Origin: Pseudogracilibacillus sp037072025
Lineage (GTDB): Bacteria; Bacillota; Bacilli; Bacillales; Amphibacillaceae
Assembly (NCBI RefSeq): GCF_037072025.1
Contig: NZ_JAXHDD010000021.1
Span: 3,930 to 67,929 of the forward strand
DNA length: 64,000 nucleotides
Reading direction: 5' to 3'
Shown: positions 1 to 8,587 of the stretch, in pieces
How positions within the stretch are numbered: the stretch's first letter is position 1
Layout of the letters: every line of letters begins with the position of its first letter
Made by a program: the position numbers and the translations under genes
The notes under the pieces: model-generated
Database searches by the model: none
What the model was told of the DNA's origin: nothing
What the model saw: only the letters and a program-made list of their open reading frames with translations

Positions 1-72
1 GAGCGGCGGAGAAACAAGCCAACAAAGAAATTCGAAGTGTCATTTTTACCGGACTTTTTGAACATCCTCTTA
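1..72. repeat. Dispersed MITE-like repeat, copy A (cut by window edge)
   Basis: The first 72 bases match one end of a repeat found again at 14149-14308, 21119-21360, 56094-56401 and 63319-63566. Shared landmarks are the GGAGAAACAAGC stretch, TCATTTTTACCGGACTTTTTG and the terminal AACATCCTCT. The copy has the same orientation as the 56 kb and 63 kb copies, with its 'left' end at base 72, and it stops 25 bases before the first gene. No coding function is proposed. Confidence 0.8.
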
Positions 73-97
73 AATCCACACAAGGAGTTTTGCTCTT

Positions 98-976
98 ATG
101 TTAAATCAATTAAAAACAATTTATCCATCTATCATTAGGTATGACCAACAAAAACAAGAACACGTAAATGACTACGTTTGGTTTATAACGGATCAAAAAG
201 AAGTATTTGGTATACTTCGAAAAGAACTTTCCAAAAAGGACCTGATCCTATTATCCACTTTATTAAAACGATATAATCAACTTTTACCTGAAAAAACAAA
301 CGAAGAAGAGTATTGGTACGACTTAATAGCGGAAAAGTCGAGTACAGCTCACTTATCCCCTTTTCGATTCATTTATTTTACGATTCAGCCAGACCAAATT
401 GATCCTACTTCCTTTAAAGCAGCAATTACTGAATTATTTGGTAAGTATGTTCCTATATTATGGGAGGATGAAACGACTGGAATTTTAGTCGAGGAAATTT
501 CCATTACAGAAGAACAAATTGATTATGCCCAAATTATCGATATTTTAATGGCAGATTTATCGGTTCATATTCATTTTTATATTGGAGATATACAGGCTAA
601 TAGTAGCGATATAAAACAATATTATACTTCTTTATTAAAAGGTGGCAAAATAATTTTTCAATTAACAAACGAAGAAGTAATTAGCTATCAACAATCTATC
701 CCTTACTTACTATTAAATCAAACGGATAAACAAACGAAAAAACAGTTAATCACATCTGTTTTAAAAAAATTTGAAGACGATGAGGAAATGTTAAAAACGT
801 TAGAAATGTTTTTTAATCACAATTTAAATGTCTCCGAAACCGCGAAAAAAATGTACATGCACAGAAATAGTTTACAATACCGAATCGATAAGTTTACGAA
901 TGAAACCGGTATTAATATCCAAAAGTTTGATCAAGCGCTTGCTGTTAAACTGGCACTAGTAGCTAAAAAAAGTTAA
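98..976 (+). CDS. PucR/CdaR-type helix-turn-helix regulator (YxkF-like)
   Basis: This 292-residue protein ends in a PucR C-terminal helix-turn-helix (about residues 240-290). The visible core is LNVSETAKKMYMHRNSLQYR, where HRNSLQYRI is the hallmark of the HTH_30 family. The first 230 residues form an acidic, lysine-rich alpha/beta region with no signal peptide or membrane segment; I recognise no named sensor domain there. An AAGGAG ribosome binding site lies 10 bases before the ATG. The gene is followed in the same direction by msmX. A PucR-like gene next to msmX is also the Bacillus subtilis arrangement (yxkF-msmX), so it may act on carbohydrate uptake, but its target is unknown. It could be autoregulatory or control msmX. 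Confidence 0.75.
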   Translation: MLNQLKTIYPSIIRYDQQKQEHVNDYVWFITDQKEVFGILRKELSKKDLILLSTLLKRYNQLLPEKTNEEEYWYDLIAEKSSTAHLSPFRFIYFTIQPDQIDPTSFKAAITELFGKYVPILWEDETTGILVEEISITEEQIDYAQIIDILMADLSVHIHFYIGDIQANSSDIKQYYTSLLKGGKIIFQLTNEEVISYQQSIPYLLLNQTDKQTKKQLITSVLKKFEDDEEMLKTLEMFFNHNLNVSETAKKMYMHRNSLQYRIDKFTNETGINIQKFDQALAVKLALVAKKS

Positions 977-1030
977 TACTTCTCTTCATTCGTCAATTTG
1001 CACATAAAGCAGACAAATCTTTGTGCAATT

Positions 1031-1057
1031 TTGTCATATATGAAAGCGCTGTATTAT
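1031..1057 (+). promoter_or_regulatory. Putative msmX promoter with overlapping cre-like half site
   Basis: TTGTCA at 1031-1036 and TATTAT at 1052-1057 resemble a sigma-A promoter, although the 15-base spacer is short. Between them, TGAAAGCGCT (1041-1050) matches the first part of a CcpA cre site; the right half is degenerate. If real, CcpA would repress from this position. Weak evidence. Confidence 0.3.
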
Positions 1058-1097
1058 TTTACAATTACAGTAAGATAAAATTTAAGGGGATGAAGAG

Positions 1098-2195
1098 ATG
1101 GCAGAACTTAAACTAAATAATATCAAAAAAATATATGGAAAAGATGTTGTAGCGGTTAAAGACTTTAATTTACATATTGAAGATAAAGAATTTATCGTAT
1201 TTGTAGGTCCTTCCGGTTGTGGAAAGTCTACAACTCTACGGATGATTGCGGGACTGGAGGAAATCTCTGATGGTGAATTATATATTGACAATAACTTAAT
1301 GAATGATGTTGCACCAAAAGACCGTGACATTGCGATGGTTTTCCAAAACTATGCACTTTACCCACATATGAATGTTTATGACAATATGGCATTTGGATTA
1401 AAATTACGAAAGTTTAAAAAAGATGAGATAAAAAAGCGTGTAGACGATGCTGCTAAAATTTTAGGACTGGAAGACTTTTTAGACAGAAAACCGAAAGCAC
1501 TTTCAGGTGGACAACGCCAGCGTGTTGCTTTAGGAAGAGCAATTGTTAGGGATCCAAAAGTGTTCTTAATGGATGAACCTTTATCAAATTTAGATGCTAA
1601 ATTACGGGTTCAAATGCGTGCAGAAATTCAAAAGCTTCACAATCGTTTACAGACAACAACCATTTACGTTACTCACGACCAAACAGAAGCGATGACAATG
1701 GCAACTCGTCTTGTAGTTATGAAAGATGGAATCATTCAACAGGTTGGAACACCGAAAGAAATTTATGATAATCCGGAAAATGTGTTTGTCGGTGGTTTTA
1801 TTGGATCGCCTGCAATGAACTTCCTACATGGAACCGTTACAAATGGTCATATCCAATTAGGAGAGAATTCAGTTAAAATCCCTGAAAACAAATTAAAAAT
1901 GTTGAAAGATAAAGGATTTGACAACAAAGAAGTGATTCTTGGTATCCGTCCTGAAGACATTTATGACGCTACTTCTAACCAAGACTATTCAAATGAATTA
2001 AATATTGACATTCGTGTTGACGTCGCTGAATTAATGGGATCTGAAACGATCGTATATGGAGAAGTGAATGGACAAAATGTTGTATCCCGAATCGATGCTC
2101 GAACTGGAATTGTAGCGGGCTCTACATTGAAGCTTCATTTTGATATGGATAATTGTCACTTCTTTGATCCTGAAACAGAATTAAGAATTAGATAA
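1098..2195 (+). CDS. msmX: Multi-sugar ABC transporter ATP-binding protein MsmX
   Basis: A 365-residue ATPase of the MalK/UgpC/MsmK type. Walker A GPSGCGKST is at residues 37-45, the LSGGQ signature at 135-139, and Walker B FLMDEP at 156-161 followed by the D-loop NLDA. The last 120 or so residues form the regulatory TOBE/OB domain typical of this class. The cytoplasmic ATPase energises several separately encoded carbohydrate ABC importers; in Bacillus MsmX serves many sugar systems, which fits its position here without permease genes. The start has a good site (GGGGATGAAGAG) upstream. It is followed by a clear terminator, so it is probably monocistronic or co-transcribed only with the upstream regulator. 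Confidence 0.93.
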   Translation: MAELKLNNIKKIYGKDVVAVKDFNLHIEDKEFIVFVGPSGCGKSTTLRMIAGLEEISDGELYIDNNLMNDVAPKDRDIAMVFQNYALYPHMNVYDNMAFGLKLRKFKKDEIKKRVDDAAKILGLEDFLDRKPKALSGGQRQRVALGRAIVRDPKVFLMDEPLSNLDAKLRVQMRAEIQKLHNRLQTTTIYVTHDQTEAMTMATRLVVMKDGIIQQVGTPKEIYDNPENVFVGGFIGSPAMNFLHGTVTNGHIQLGENSVKIPENKLKMLKDKGFDNKEVILGIRPEDIYDATSNQDYSNELNIDIRVDVAELMGSETIVYGEVNGQNVVSRIDARTGIVAGSTLKLHFDMDNCHFFDPETELRIR

Positions 2196-2211
2196 CGAAC
2201 AGTATTTTAAA

Positions 2212-2242
2212 CAAATCCGCTGCCAGATGAGCGGATTTTTTT
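2212..2242 (+). terminator. Rho-independent terminator after msmX
   Basis: Inverted repeat AATCCGCT / AGCGGATT with an eight-base loop, followed by a T run. It lies 17 bases after the msmX stop codon. Confidence 0.9.
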
Positions 2243-2267
2243 GTACATATGGGATACGGAATCACAC

Positions 2268-2356
2268 GCTGAAATTTTGGTTTAATCGATGAATTTATTT
2301 GTGTATTCGATGAATACTTAAGGAAAACCGCTGAATTTCCAGGCAATTTCGCTGAA
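2268..2356. repeat. CGCTGAA spaced-word array (about 21-bp period), copy 1
   Basis: CGCTGAA or CGATGAA occurs at 2268, 2287, 2308, 2329 and 2350, with steps of 19, 21, 21 and 21 bases, while the sequence between is AT-rich and poorly conserved. The array fills the gap between the msmX terminator and the convergent permease gene. The same word with a 20-base step occurs at 42168-42255. Confidence 0.7.
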
Positions 2357-2402
2357 TCTTTATCAACTAGAAAATAATACGAAGGTTCGTTCTACTATGA
2401 AC

Positions 2403-3755
2403 TTAAATAAACCAGGCAATTAGACCAACAAGCAAGAAGTAAAAAGAATTTGGTAGTGCTAGTATCATCACTTTAATCGGATCAACTTCTTTACTTAAAA
2501 TTCCGCCGATTAATCCACAAACGACAAAAGCAGTTAACCCAACTGGTGGCATATTTTGTCCAGCCGCCGCGATATGAGAAGCCCCGAGTGCAATTAACGT
2601 TGGATCGACATTCATATTTTCTAAAATAGGACCTAAAAATGTAACATTTACTGTCTGAGCGGTAGTTTGTGATCCGGTCAACATTCCTACAACGACAATC
2701 GATGCAGCACCGCCAATTTTGATCATTGATGCCGCTAATCCTTCTGTCATCGCTGCAACCTTGTCAATTAATCCAGATGCATAAAAAACTCCAACCATAA
2801 TCCCCGCACAAAGTTGAATTTGGACTGTTTGGCTAACTTTTGTAAGTCCACCTTTTAATACACCTTTTGTTTCTTTCCAAACCGATGGAAATAAAAAACT
2901 AACGAAAATAGCAATAATAATAGCGGAAACTACTTGGAAAGATATTCCTTGTAGAATTGGTACTTCCTTGATTGGCTCCAATATGGCAGCAAATATAGCC
3001 CATTCTGAGAAAATATTATACTCAAAGAGTGTATTTGCAATAACGATTGCAATAAGTATGGCTAACGGGATGAGCGTGTTCCATTTTTCTTTTATTATTT
3101 GAAATATAGATTGGGTTGTTTTTAAATGTTCAGGCATCTGCTTACCTTTTACAAATCGGAAAGACTCAAGGATTGCAAATACTCCTCCGATCGCGACAGT
3201 GATATAACCAATTTTTATGACAGGACTTGGGTCAATACCAATCAAAGAAGAAGAAAGAAAAATACCTTGCGTTATCGGTGGCATTATTGAACCAACAGAA
3301 GCCCCAACTAAAATAATCATCCCTATTTGTTCCGGTTTTACTTTTAATTCATATAAAGAATGAATCACTAAAAAGCCAATTACGGTTGCTGCTGCAATTG
3401 CATCACCAAGAAAAGAACCTGCAATTATTAATGTAATAAAAATTGCAGCAATTAACCCTTTTGGTGAATTTCCAAATGCTGAACGAAGACTATTTAATGT
3501 CGTGTCCATCGCTCCAAGCTTAACTTGCGATTCGGCATATAAAGAACCGAAAACAGATAGCATAATGACCCATGAGAGTCGATCAATCCCATCAATAAAA
3601 GCCAAAACTGTTTCCATTGGACCAAGACCAGAAATGATGGCAGAGGTAATTGCAGCAACGATTAACGCAACTCTAATATTTCCTCCAATTTTCGGAATCT
3701 GCTTTACTAAGGCAATGATAAAAAGCAATAATAACGGCAGAACAATTTCAAGCAT
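2403..3755 (-). CDS. Ion-transporter-superfamily permease (DctM/TRAP-large-subunit-like)
   Basis: A 450-residue integral membrane protein with about 10-12 hydrophobic segments in two halves. Each half carries a conserved small-residue loop: GSFLGDAIAAATVIG (about residue 113) with GASVGSIMPPITQG, and near the C-terminus GQNMPPVGLTAFV. This pattern is typical of the IT superfamily that includes TRAP DctM subunits; no DctQ or DctP partner is visible, so it may work alone as a secondary transporter. It is the third gene of a leftward operon behind an FAD oxidoreductase and an aspartate/glutamate-type racemase. The likely substrate is therefore an amino acid or related acid. The substrate is inferred, not shown. 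Confidence 0.7.
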   Translation of the reverse strand: MLEIVLPLLLLFIIALVKQIPKIGGNIRVALIVAAITSAIISGLGPMETVLAFIDGIDRLSWVIMLSVFGSLYAESQVKLGAMDTTLNSLRSAFGNSPKGLIAAIFITLIIAGSFLGDAIAAATVIGFLVIHSLYELKVKPEQIGMIILVGASVGSIMPPITQGIFLSSSLIGIDPSPVIKIGYITVAIGGVFAILESFRFVKGKQMPEHLKTTQSIFQIIKEKWNTLIPLAILIAIVIANTLFEYNIFSEWAIFAAILEPIKEVPILQGISFQVVSAIIIAIFVSFLFPSVWKETKGVLKGGLTKVSQTVQIQLCAGIMVGVFYASGLIDKVAAMTEGLAASMIKIGGAASIVVVGMLTGSQTTAQTVNVTFLGPILENMNVDPTLIALGASHIAAAGQNMPPVGLTAFVVCGLIGGILSKEVDPIKVMILALPNSFYFLLVGLIAWFI

Positions 3756-3836
3756 AAAACCAATCCCCTTCGTTTTTTAGTTTTGCTTGATAGTACTAAC
3801 TTTCACCAAAACTTACTCTTACAAAAAATAAATCAA

Positions 3837-4523
3837 TTAATCTGGCAAACTCCTATATACAGATTCTATTAATGTATTGCAATCGAAAATTGGTATATTC
3901 GTTATTTCCCTAATAGCTCGTAGGTACGGAGGCATGTTTGTGCATTCTAAAACAATTGCTTTAAGATCTGGGTTTTCTTTTATAAGTTTAGTAGTAACTT
4001 GCTTCATTTCTCCATATACTGCCGTTTCATTAAGGCATATCATTTCATCGATGATTGCACCGGTAAAATTAGACATCTCATCCATTCCCTCGATAACAAG
4101 CTGATATCCTAATGCGTTAACACCATTTAAATGTTTTGTTGTTAAACTCGTTTTTGAAGCAGTAATCACTCCGATTGGCTCACCTGCTATCATACTGATA
4201 AAAGGAATCTGTAGGAGACTTGATGATAAAAATGGTACATGTAGTGCTGTTTGAATTTCCTTTTGAAAAATCGCTAAAAATCCACAACTCGTTGAAATAG
4301 CTTGAATACCTTCTTGTTCAAATTCTTTTGCCGCTTTAATAAACGCTGCAACTAAATGGGCATCCGCTTCACGTACAGCTCGGTTAATCGTTGCTCCCAC
4401 TACTGTCTTATATGCAACTGGAAATGAAAAAGTATCTTTATTCCCTATATCACCGACAGGTCTATGAAAATGATTGTCTAACATGAGAATTCCAAGCTTT
4501 GCATTTTTCAATTTATACGTCAT
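3837..4523 (-). CDS. Aspartate/glutamate/hydantoin racemase family protein
   Basis: A 228-residue cytoplasmic protein with the two-domain Asp/Glu racemase fold. The two catalytic cysteines expected of cofactor-independent racemases are visible: Cys80 in STSCGFLA and Cys194 in LECTNMPPY. The family interconverts enantiomers of amino acids or hydantoins without PLP; some members are decarboxylases or maleate isomerases, so the exact reaction is open. The gene lies 32 bases downstream of an FAD-dependent amino-acid-oxidase-like gene and 81 bases upstream of a permease gene, all leftward. This suggests a small catabolic operon for an amino acid of unusual configuration. Confidence 0.75.
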   Translation of the reverse strand: MTYKLKNAKLGILMLDNHFHRPVGDIGNKDTFSFPVAYKTVVGATINRAVREADAHLVAAFIKAAKEFEQEGIQAISTSCGFLAIFQKEIQTALHVPFLSSSLLQIPFISMIAGEPIGVITASKTSLTTKHLNGVNALGYQLVIEGMDEMSNFTGAIIDEMICLNETAVYGEMKQVTTKLIKENPDLKAIVLECTNMPPYLRAIREITNIPIFDCNTLIESVYRSLPD

Positions 4524-4555
4524 TACACCACCTTAAAATTTTTCATTTTAATCAT

Positions 4556-5710
4556 TTAACTTCCAAGTGCAAATCGTTCCAGTTTTAAGCCATCTAATAA
4601 ATTATTCTTTTTGCCTTGGACTAAGTCAGCGACAAGTTTTCCCGTAATCGGAGCTAGAGCAATTCCATCTCCTTCATGCCCTGCTGCAATAATTAGCCCT
4701 TGAACACCTGGTGCTTCATCAATAATCGGTAATCCGTCTCCAGTAAACGGTCTGAAACCAACCATCGTGCGAATGATTCGCAAATTACCTAAGACAGGAG
4801 CAATTCGGCAAGCATGACGGGCTATTTCAGAGAAAACTTCGGTAGAAACTTTTTTGTTGAACCCAACAAATTCTCTGCTTCCACCGATTAATAAATTCCC
4901 ACTCTCTGTCTGCCCCAATGAAAGACCTATTCCAAAGGGCGATAATTTTTCTTCTGGGGTTAAATGTTTTGCAGCAAGATATTGCGAGCATAAAATACTG
5001 CCATTAATGATTGGTCCAACTTTTTCTGTAATTAAAATGACCCCTCGTCGCGGCTTTATTGGTAAATCTACGTTCACCATTTTAGCTATACTGCTTGCGA
5101 ACGGGCCTGCTGCATTAATAACTAGATTAGTCGCTATTTTTCCTTTATTAGTTTCCACACAAGTAACTTTTCCTTTTCTCACTTTAATACGGATAACTTC
5201 CGTGTGAGTACGTATATCCACGCCATCTCTTATTGCTGCATCAGCAAAAGCTTGACTTAATAATAAAGGATTTACTTCAGCATCATCCTTACAATAAGTA
5301 GATCCAAATACATGAGAGGAAAAGCAAGGTTGTTGTCTTAGTGTTTCCTCTTTATCCAGTAGTTTTACATCCATCCCTGCCATTCGTTGACTTTTAATAA
5401 AAGACTCCATAAAAGGGAGATGCGATTCTGATTCGATCACTATCATTCCACCAGATTGCTTATATTCAACGGACATATCAAGTTCTTCCTCAAGATTTCT
5501 ATACATATTACTGCTCGCTTTTGCTAGTTTACTAGGAAATCCAGGTCTTTTTGATTGTAAAAAAATTGCTTTGTCACAGGATGCAGAAGTTTGTCCACCA
5601 ACTTCTCCTTTTTCAATTACTACAATCTTTTTAAAAAGTTTTGCCAAACGAAATGCAATGGAAGTTCCAATTACACCTCCACCGATAATAACAACATCTG
5701 TGGTTTCCAT
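4556..5710 (-). CDS. FAD-dependent oxidoreductase, DAO family (D-amino acid dehydrogenase/glycine oxidase-like)
   Basis: This protein begins with a Rossmann FAD-binding motif (VVIIGGGVIGTSIAFRLAK, about residues 5-23). It ends with GHEGDGIALAPITGKLVADL, the usual C-terminal flavin contact of the DAO family, which includes glycine oxidase, D-amino acid dehydrogenase and sarcosine oxidase. I start it at 5710 (384 residues) because AAAGGTG sits 8 bases upstream of that ATG; a longer 400-residue reading has no ribosome binding site. It would oxidise an amine or amino acid, passing electrons to oxygen or to the respiratory chain. As first gene of the operon with the racemase and permease it probably performs the key catabolic step. 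Its substrate cannot be read from sequence. Confidence 0.82.
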   Translation of the reverse strand: METTDVVIIGGGVIGTSIAFRLAKLFKKIVVIEKGEVGGQTSASCDKAIFLQSKRPGFPSKLAKASSNMYRNLEEELDMSVEYKQSGGMIVIESESHLPFMESFIKSQRMAGMDVKLLDKEETLRQQPCFSSHVFGSTYCKDDAEVNPLLLSQAFADAAIRDGVDIRTHTEVIRIKVRKGKVTCVETNKGKIATNLVINAAGPFASSIAKMVNVDLPIKPRRGVILITEKVGPIINGSILCSQYLAAKHLTPEEKLSPFGIGLSLGQTESGNLLIGGSREFVGFNKKVSTEVFSEIARHACRIAPVLGNLRIIRTMVGFRPFTGDGLPIIDEAPGVQGLIIAAGHEGDGIALAPITGKLVADLVQGKKNNLLDGLKLERFALGS

Positions 5711-5885
5711 ATGTCCATCACCTTTATTAACGTTTTCATTCATTTTAGATTTCATCAAAAAAACGAGAAGTTAATTTTAGATTTTTAACATAATTACTAT
5801 AATATATATTATGATTTAATAGCGAGAAATATTATGTACATTTTGTTATAGTGGGAATAAGCTTTTGAAAGAGAGGATAAAAATA

Positions 5886-6596
5886 ATGAATATTATTGCA
5901 CATAGAGGTGCTTCTACATATGCTCCTGAAAATACGTTAGCCGCTTTTCAAAAAGCACTTGATCAAGGAGCAGATGGAATTGAACTAGATGTCAGACTTA
6001 CAAAAGATAATGTACCTGTCATTTGCCATGATGCTACAGTGAATCGAACGAGTAACGGAAAAGGATTTATACACAATATGACTTTAAACCAATTGAAAAA
6101 ACTTGATTTCGGATCAACGTTTAGTAAAAAATTTAAAGGAGAAACGATACCCACCTTGGATGAAACTCTATCATTGATCGGTGATAAACCAATAACGATT
6201 CATATTGAATTAAAAAATGGTCCTGTTATCCCTAAAGACTTGGAACGAAAAGTCCTTGATCTCGTTTACCGTCATGGCGTTGAACATAAAGTTGTCTATT
6301 CATCTTTTGATCATGTTAGTTTACAAAGATTAACAAATATTGACCCAAATGCAAAAATAGGATTACTATTTCATATAAACTTAATTAACTTATTTGATTA
6401 TATACAGAATACAGGTTTACATATTTATAGCATTCATCCTAACCATTTCTATGTAACGGAAGAGATGATTGACGAAGCTCATGAACGAAATATAGAAGTG
6501 AATATTTATACGGTCAATAATCGAGACCAGGCAAAAATATACCAAGGATTAGGTATCGACGGATTAATAACAAACGACCCACTAATATTAAAGTAA
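5886..6596 (+). CDS. Glycerophosphodiester phosphodiesterase
   Basis: A 236-residue cytoplasmic GDPD-family enzyme that hydrolyses glycerophosphodiesters to glycerol-3-phosphate and an alcohol. The N-terminal signature is complete: IIAHRGASTYAPENTLAAF, then GADGIELDVRLTKD and HDATVNRTSNG, containing the catalytic histidines and the metal-binding Glu/Asp. There is no signal peptide, unlike secreted GlpQ. The ATG at 5886 is chosen because GAGAGGA stands 9 bases upstream; an in-frame TTG at 5865 has none. It is transcribed divergently from the FAD oxidoreductase operon and is followed by a terminator. No glycerol uptake genes are adjacent. Confidence 0.88.
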   Translation: MNIIAHRGASTYAPENTLAAFQKALDQGADGIELDVRLTKDNVPVICHDATVNRTSNGKGFIHNMTLNQLKKLDFGSTFSKKFKGETIPTLDETLSLIGDKPITIHIELKNGPVIPKDLERKVLDLVYRHGVEHKVVYSSFDHVSLQRLTNIDPNAKIGLLFHINLINLFDYIQNTGLHIYSIHPNHFYVTEEMIDEAHERNIEVNIYTVNNRDQAKIYQGLGIDGLITNDPLILK

Positions 6597-6613
6597 CTTT
6601 GAATGCAAGAAAA

Positions 6614-6656
6614 ATAGAAACCTAAGGCATGAAGTAAGCCTCAGATTTCTTTTTTC
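6614..6656 (+). terminator. Terminator after the glycerophosphodiesterase gene
   Basis: Imperfect hairpin GAAACCTAAGGC / GCCTCAGATTTC with a short loop, followed by a T-rich run, about 20 bases after the stop codon. Confidence 0.75.
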
Positions 6657-6748
6657 TACGCGAGTAATGATATTCATTTTATGATATTTATGATTTTAAT
6701 ATTTGTTAATACCATGAAGGCTTCATTACGTCTACTAAAAATGAGCCT

Positions 6749-7438
6749 TTATTTCGCTTTGGTTAACTCTTTAATTCTGGTAATTTGTTCTTTAGAAAGA
6801 TCCTTATCAAAATCGAAATTTTCTCTTACACCTGAACCAAAATGAAGTGCCTTTGGTTGGACTTCTTCATAAAATGACCGTAATGTTTCAATCCGTAATC
6901 CATGCCCCGGCATAATCGTCAAATTCGCTCCTTTTGCTCTTTCAATTAAGCGAATTAAATTTGATGCTGAATCGGTTGCAAGTCCATCACCGCCAGCTGT
7001 TAAAATAGTTGTAATTTGCTTGTACTTAAGGATTGTTTCTAATGCTTCCATTTGATCACTTACAAAATCAAATGCTCGATGAAAAGTAACTTCTAAGCCG
7101 TCAGCCGCTTCCAATAAGACTTTTAACGCAGGCTCATCGATTGTTCCTTCTCGTGTAAGAGAGCCAATAACGATCCCATTAGCTCCTATCTGTTTAATTG
7201 CTTGAATATCATGACAAATCGTTATGAGATCATCTTTATCATAAACAAATGATTTATTATGAGGCCTAACCATTACATTGATCGGTATATCCACTGCTTC
7301 TACAGCTGACTTTATTAGTCCATAACTCGGAGTTAATCCATCTTCAGCTATACTCTGACATAGCTCTACTCGATCAGCATAATACTTTTCAGCTGCTTTT
7401 ACATCCTTTAAAGATGTTCCAATCACTTCTAATAACAT
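6749..7438 (-). CDS. cutC: CutC family protein (copper homeostasis CutC)
   Basis: A 229-residue TIM-barrel protein of the CutC family. Recognisable blocks are the N-terminal LLEVIGTSLKDVKAAE, ADRVELCQSIAEDGLTPSYG, NVMVRPHNKSFVYD, GIVIGSLTREGTID, LEVTFHRAFD and LTAGGDGLA. It was named for a copper phenotype in E. coli, but the biochemical role in Bacillaceae is not established. It overlaps by a few bases the 3' end of a broken ROK sugar kinase and lies at the tail of the amino-sugar PTS island. CutC genes often sit with sugar operons, so a role in sugar metabolism is as plausible as one in metal handling. Confidence 0.88.
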   Translation of the reverse strand: MLLEVIGTSLKDVKAAEKYYADRVELCQSIAEDGLTPSYGLIKSAVEAVDIPINVMVRPHNKSFVYDKDDLITICHDIQAIKQIGANGIVIGSLTREGTIDEPALKVLLEAADGLEVTFHRAFDFVSDQMEALETILKYKQITTILTAGGDGLATDSASNLIRLIERAKGANLTIMPGHGLRIETLRSFYEEVQPKALHFGSGVRENFDFDKDLSKEQITRIKELTKAK

Positions 7439-7872
7439 GTTGCTGTCTCCTTACTCAGTGCTGTTTTAATCAAATAACCAGCACCAATAATTCCTGCATC
7501 ATTGCCTATCTTTGCGATTTCTACTTGTGTAGTTTGACTAATCCAACGAAGAGAATGTTTTTTAAAAGATGCCTCTATTTGTTGTACAAATGTAATTCCT
7601 GCTTGTGATAGGCCGCCACCAATTAATATTTTATATGAATTAACGACTGTTCCAACGTTTGCCAAAACAAATCCAAGATAATCAACTAATTGGTTAATAA
7701 TTTCCTATGAATGTGCGTCCCCTGCTTCCGCTAATTGAAACACATCTTTAGCGGTCAGTTGCTGATGAGAGGAATATAATTTTGCTAACTTGGAATTTGG
7801 TTCCTGCTGCACAATTTTCATTGCTTCTCGTTCTATGCCAGTTGCAGATGCATGAGTTTTCAAAGCGTATTT
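7429..7872 (-). pseudogene. ROK-family sugar kinase remnant (C-terminal half)
   Basis: On the minus strand the frame reads THASATGIEREAMKIVQQ, then LTAKDVFQLAEAGDAHS followed by an in-frame TAG. It resumes as EIINQLVDYLGFVLANV, YKILIGGGLSQAG and IGNDAGIIGAGYL. These are the C-terminal blocks of ROK glucokinase-like enzymes. The ATP/sugar-binding N-terminal half (DxGGT, zinc-binding CxCGxxGC) is absent upstream. The gene is therefore truncated and interrupted by a nonsense codon. Its job may be covered by the intact ROK kinase at 16241-17116. Confidence 0.85.
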
Positions 7873-7979
7873 AAACGAATAGCATAATCTTTGGTACTGT
7901 ACAATGATAACTCTAAAGGAAGATTCAAGACTAACCTAACCAATTCATCTCACGACTTTATTAAGTTCGAAATTTTTCT

Positions 7980-8524
7980 CTTTTTAAATTAATTATAATC
8001 CAATTAACTGCATCTAGAAGATGAGACGCGACATAATCGGTTCAATCGTTTCCCAATGCTTGCGATCTTTAGTCAGTGACCCTTCTCCCCAACCTGTTTT
8101 AACGAGCACTTTTTTGTACCTGCTCTGTCATCAGCTATCATATCAGTACTGCTTATCACCTACAACATAACATTCTTCGAGAATTAAATGTGCACATCTC
8201 TTTTGCTTTTAACATCAATCCAATATTTGATTTTTGACAACTGCATCTGTCCTCAGGCTTATGTGGGCAATAGAAAATATCATCCAGAAACGCAGAGTGG
8301 CTCGCTAGTTCTTCCTCCATCAGCTTAAATCCGTTTAGCAAAGCTGTCTCTGTAAAATATCCTCTTCCTACTCGTGTTTGATTCGTAAAAAGAAATACTT
8401 TTATTCCATTGTCGTTAAGCGATCTTATCGCTTTAGGGGAAAAATCATACAATGAAACGTCTAATGGATGCACTCCGCCTGTACCACCAATGGTACTATC
8501 TCGGTCTAAAAAGACAGCTCTCAC
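7980..8524 (-). pseudogene. HAD-IIIA phosphatase (GmhB/HisB-N-like), frameshifted
   Basis: The N-terminal 110 residues are intact: MRAVFLDRDSTIGGTGG with the DxD nucleophile motif, FLFTNQTRVGRG, and a zinc-loop CPHKPEDRCSCQKSN. After LMLKAKEM the frame shifts. Downstream pieces remain readable in other frames as CYVVGDK, TDMIADDRAGTKK, VLVKTGWGEGSLTKD and VASHLLDAVNWI. At least three frame changes are therefore needed to rebuild a normal protein of about 175-180 residues. The family dephosphorylates sugar or histidinol phosphates. It lies just downstream of the PTS EIICB gene and would have belonged to that operon. Confidence 0.85.
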
Positions 8525-8587
8525 CTAATGGCATCTCCTTTATCACTAAAAGAAAAGCCATCCCCGCAAAGGACAGCTCTTCTCTCA

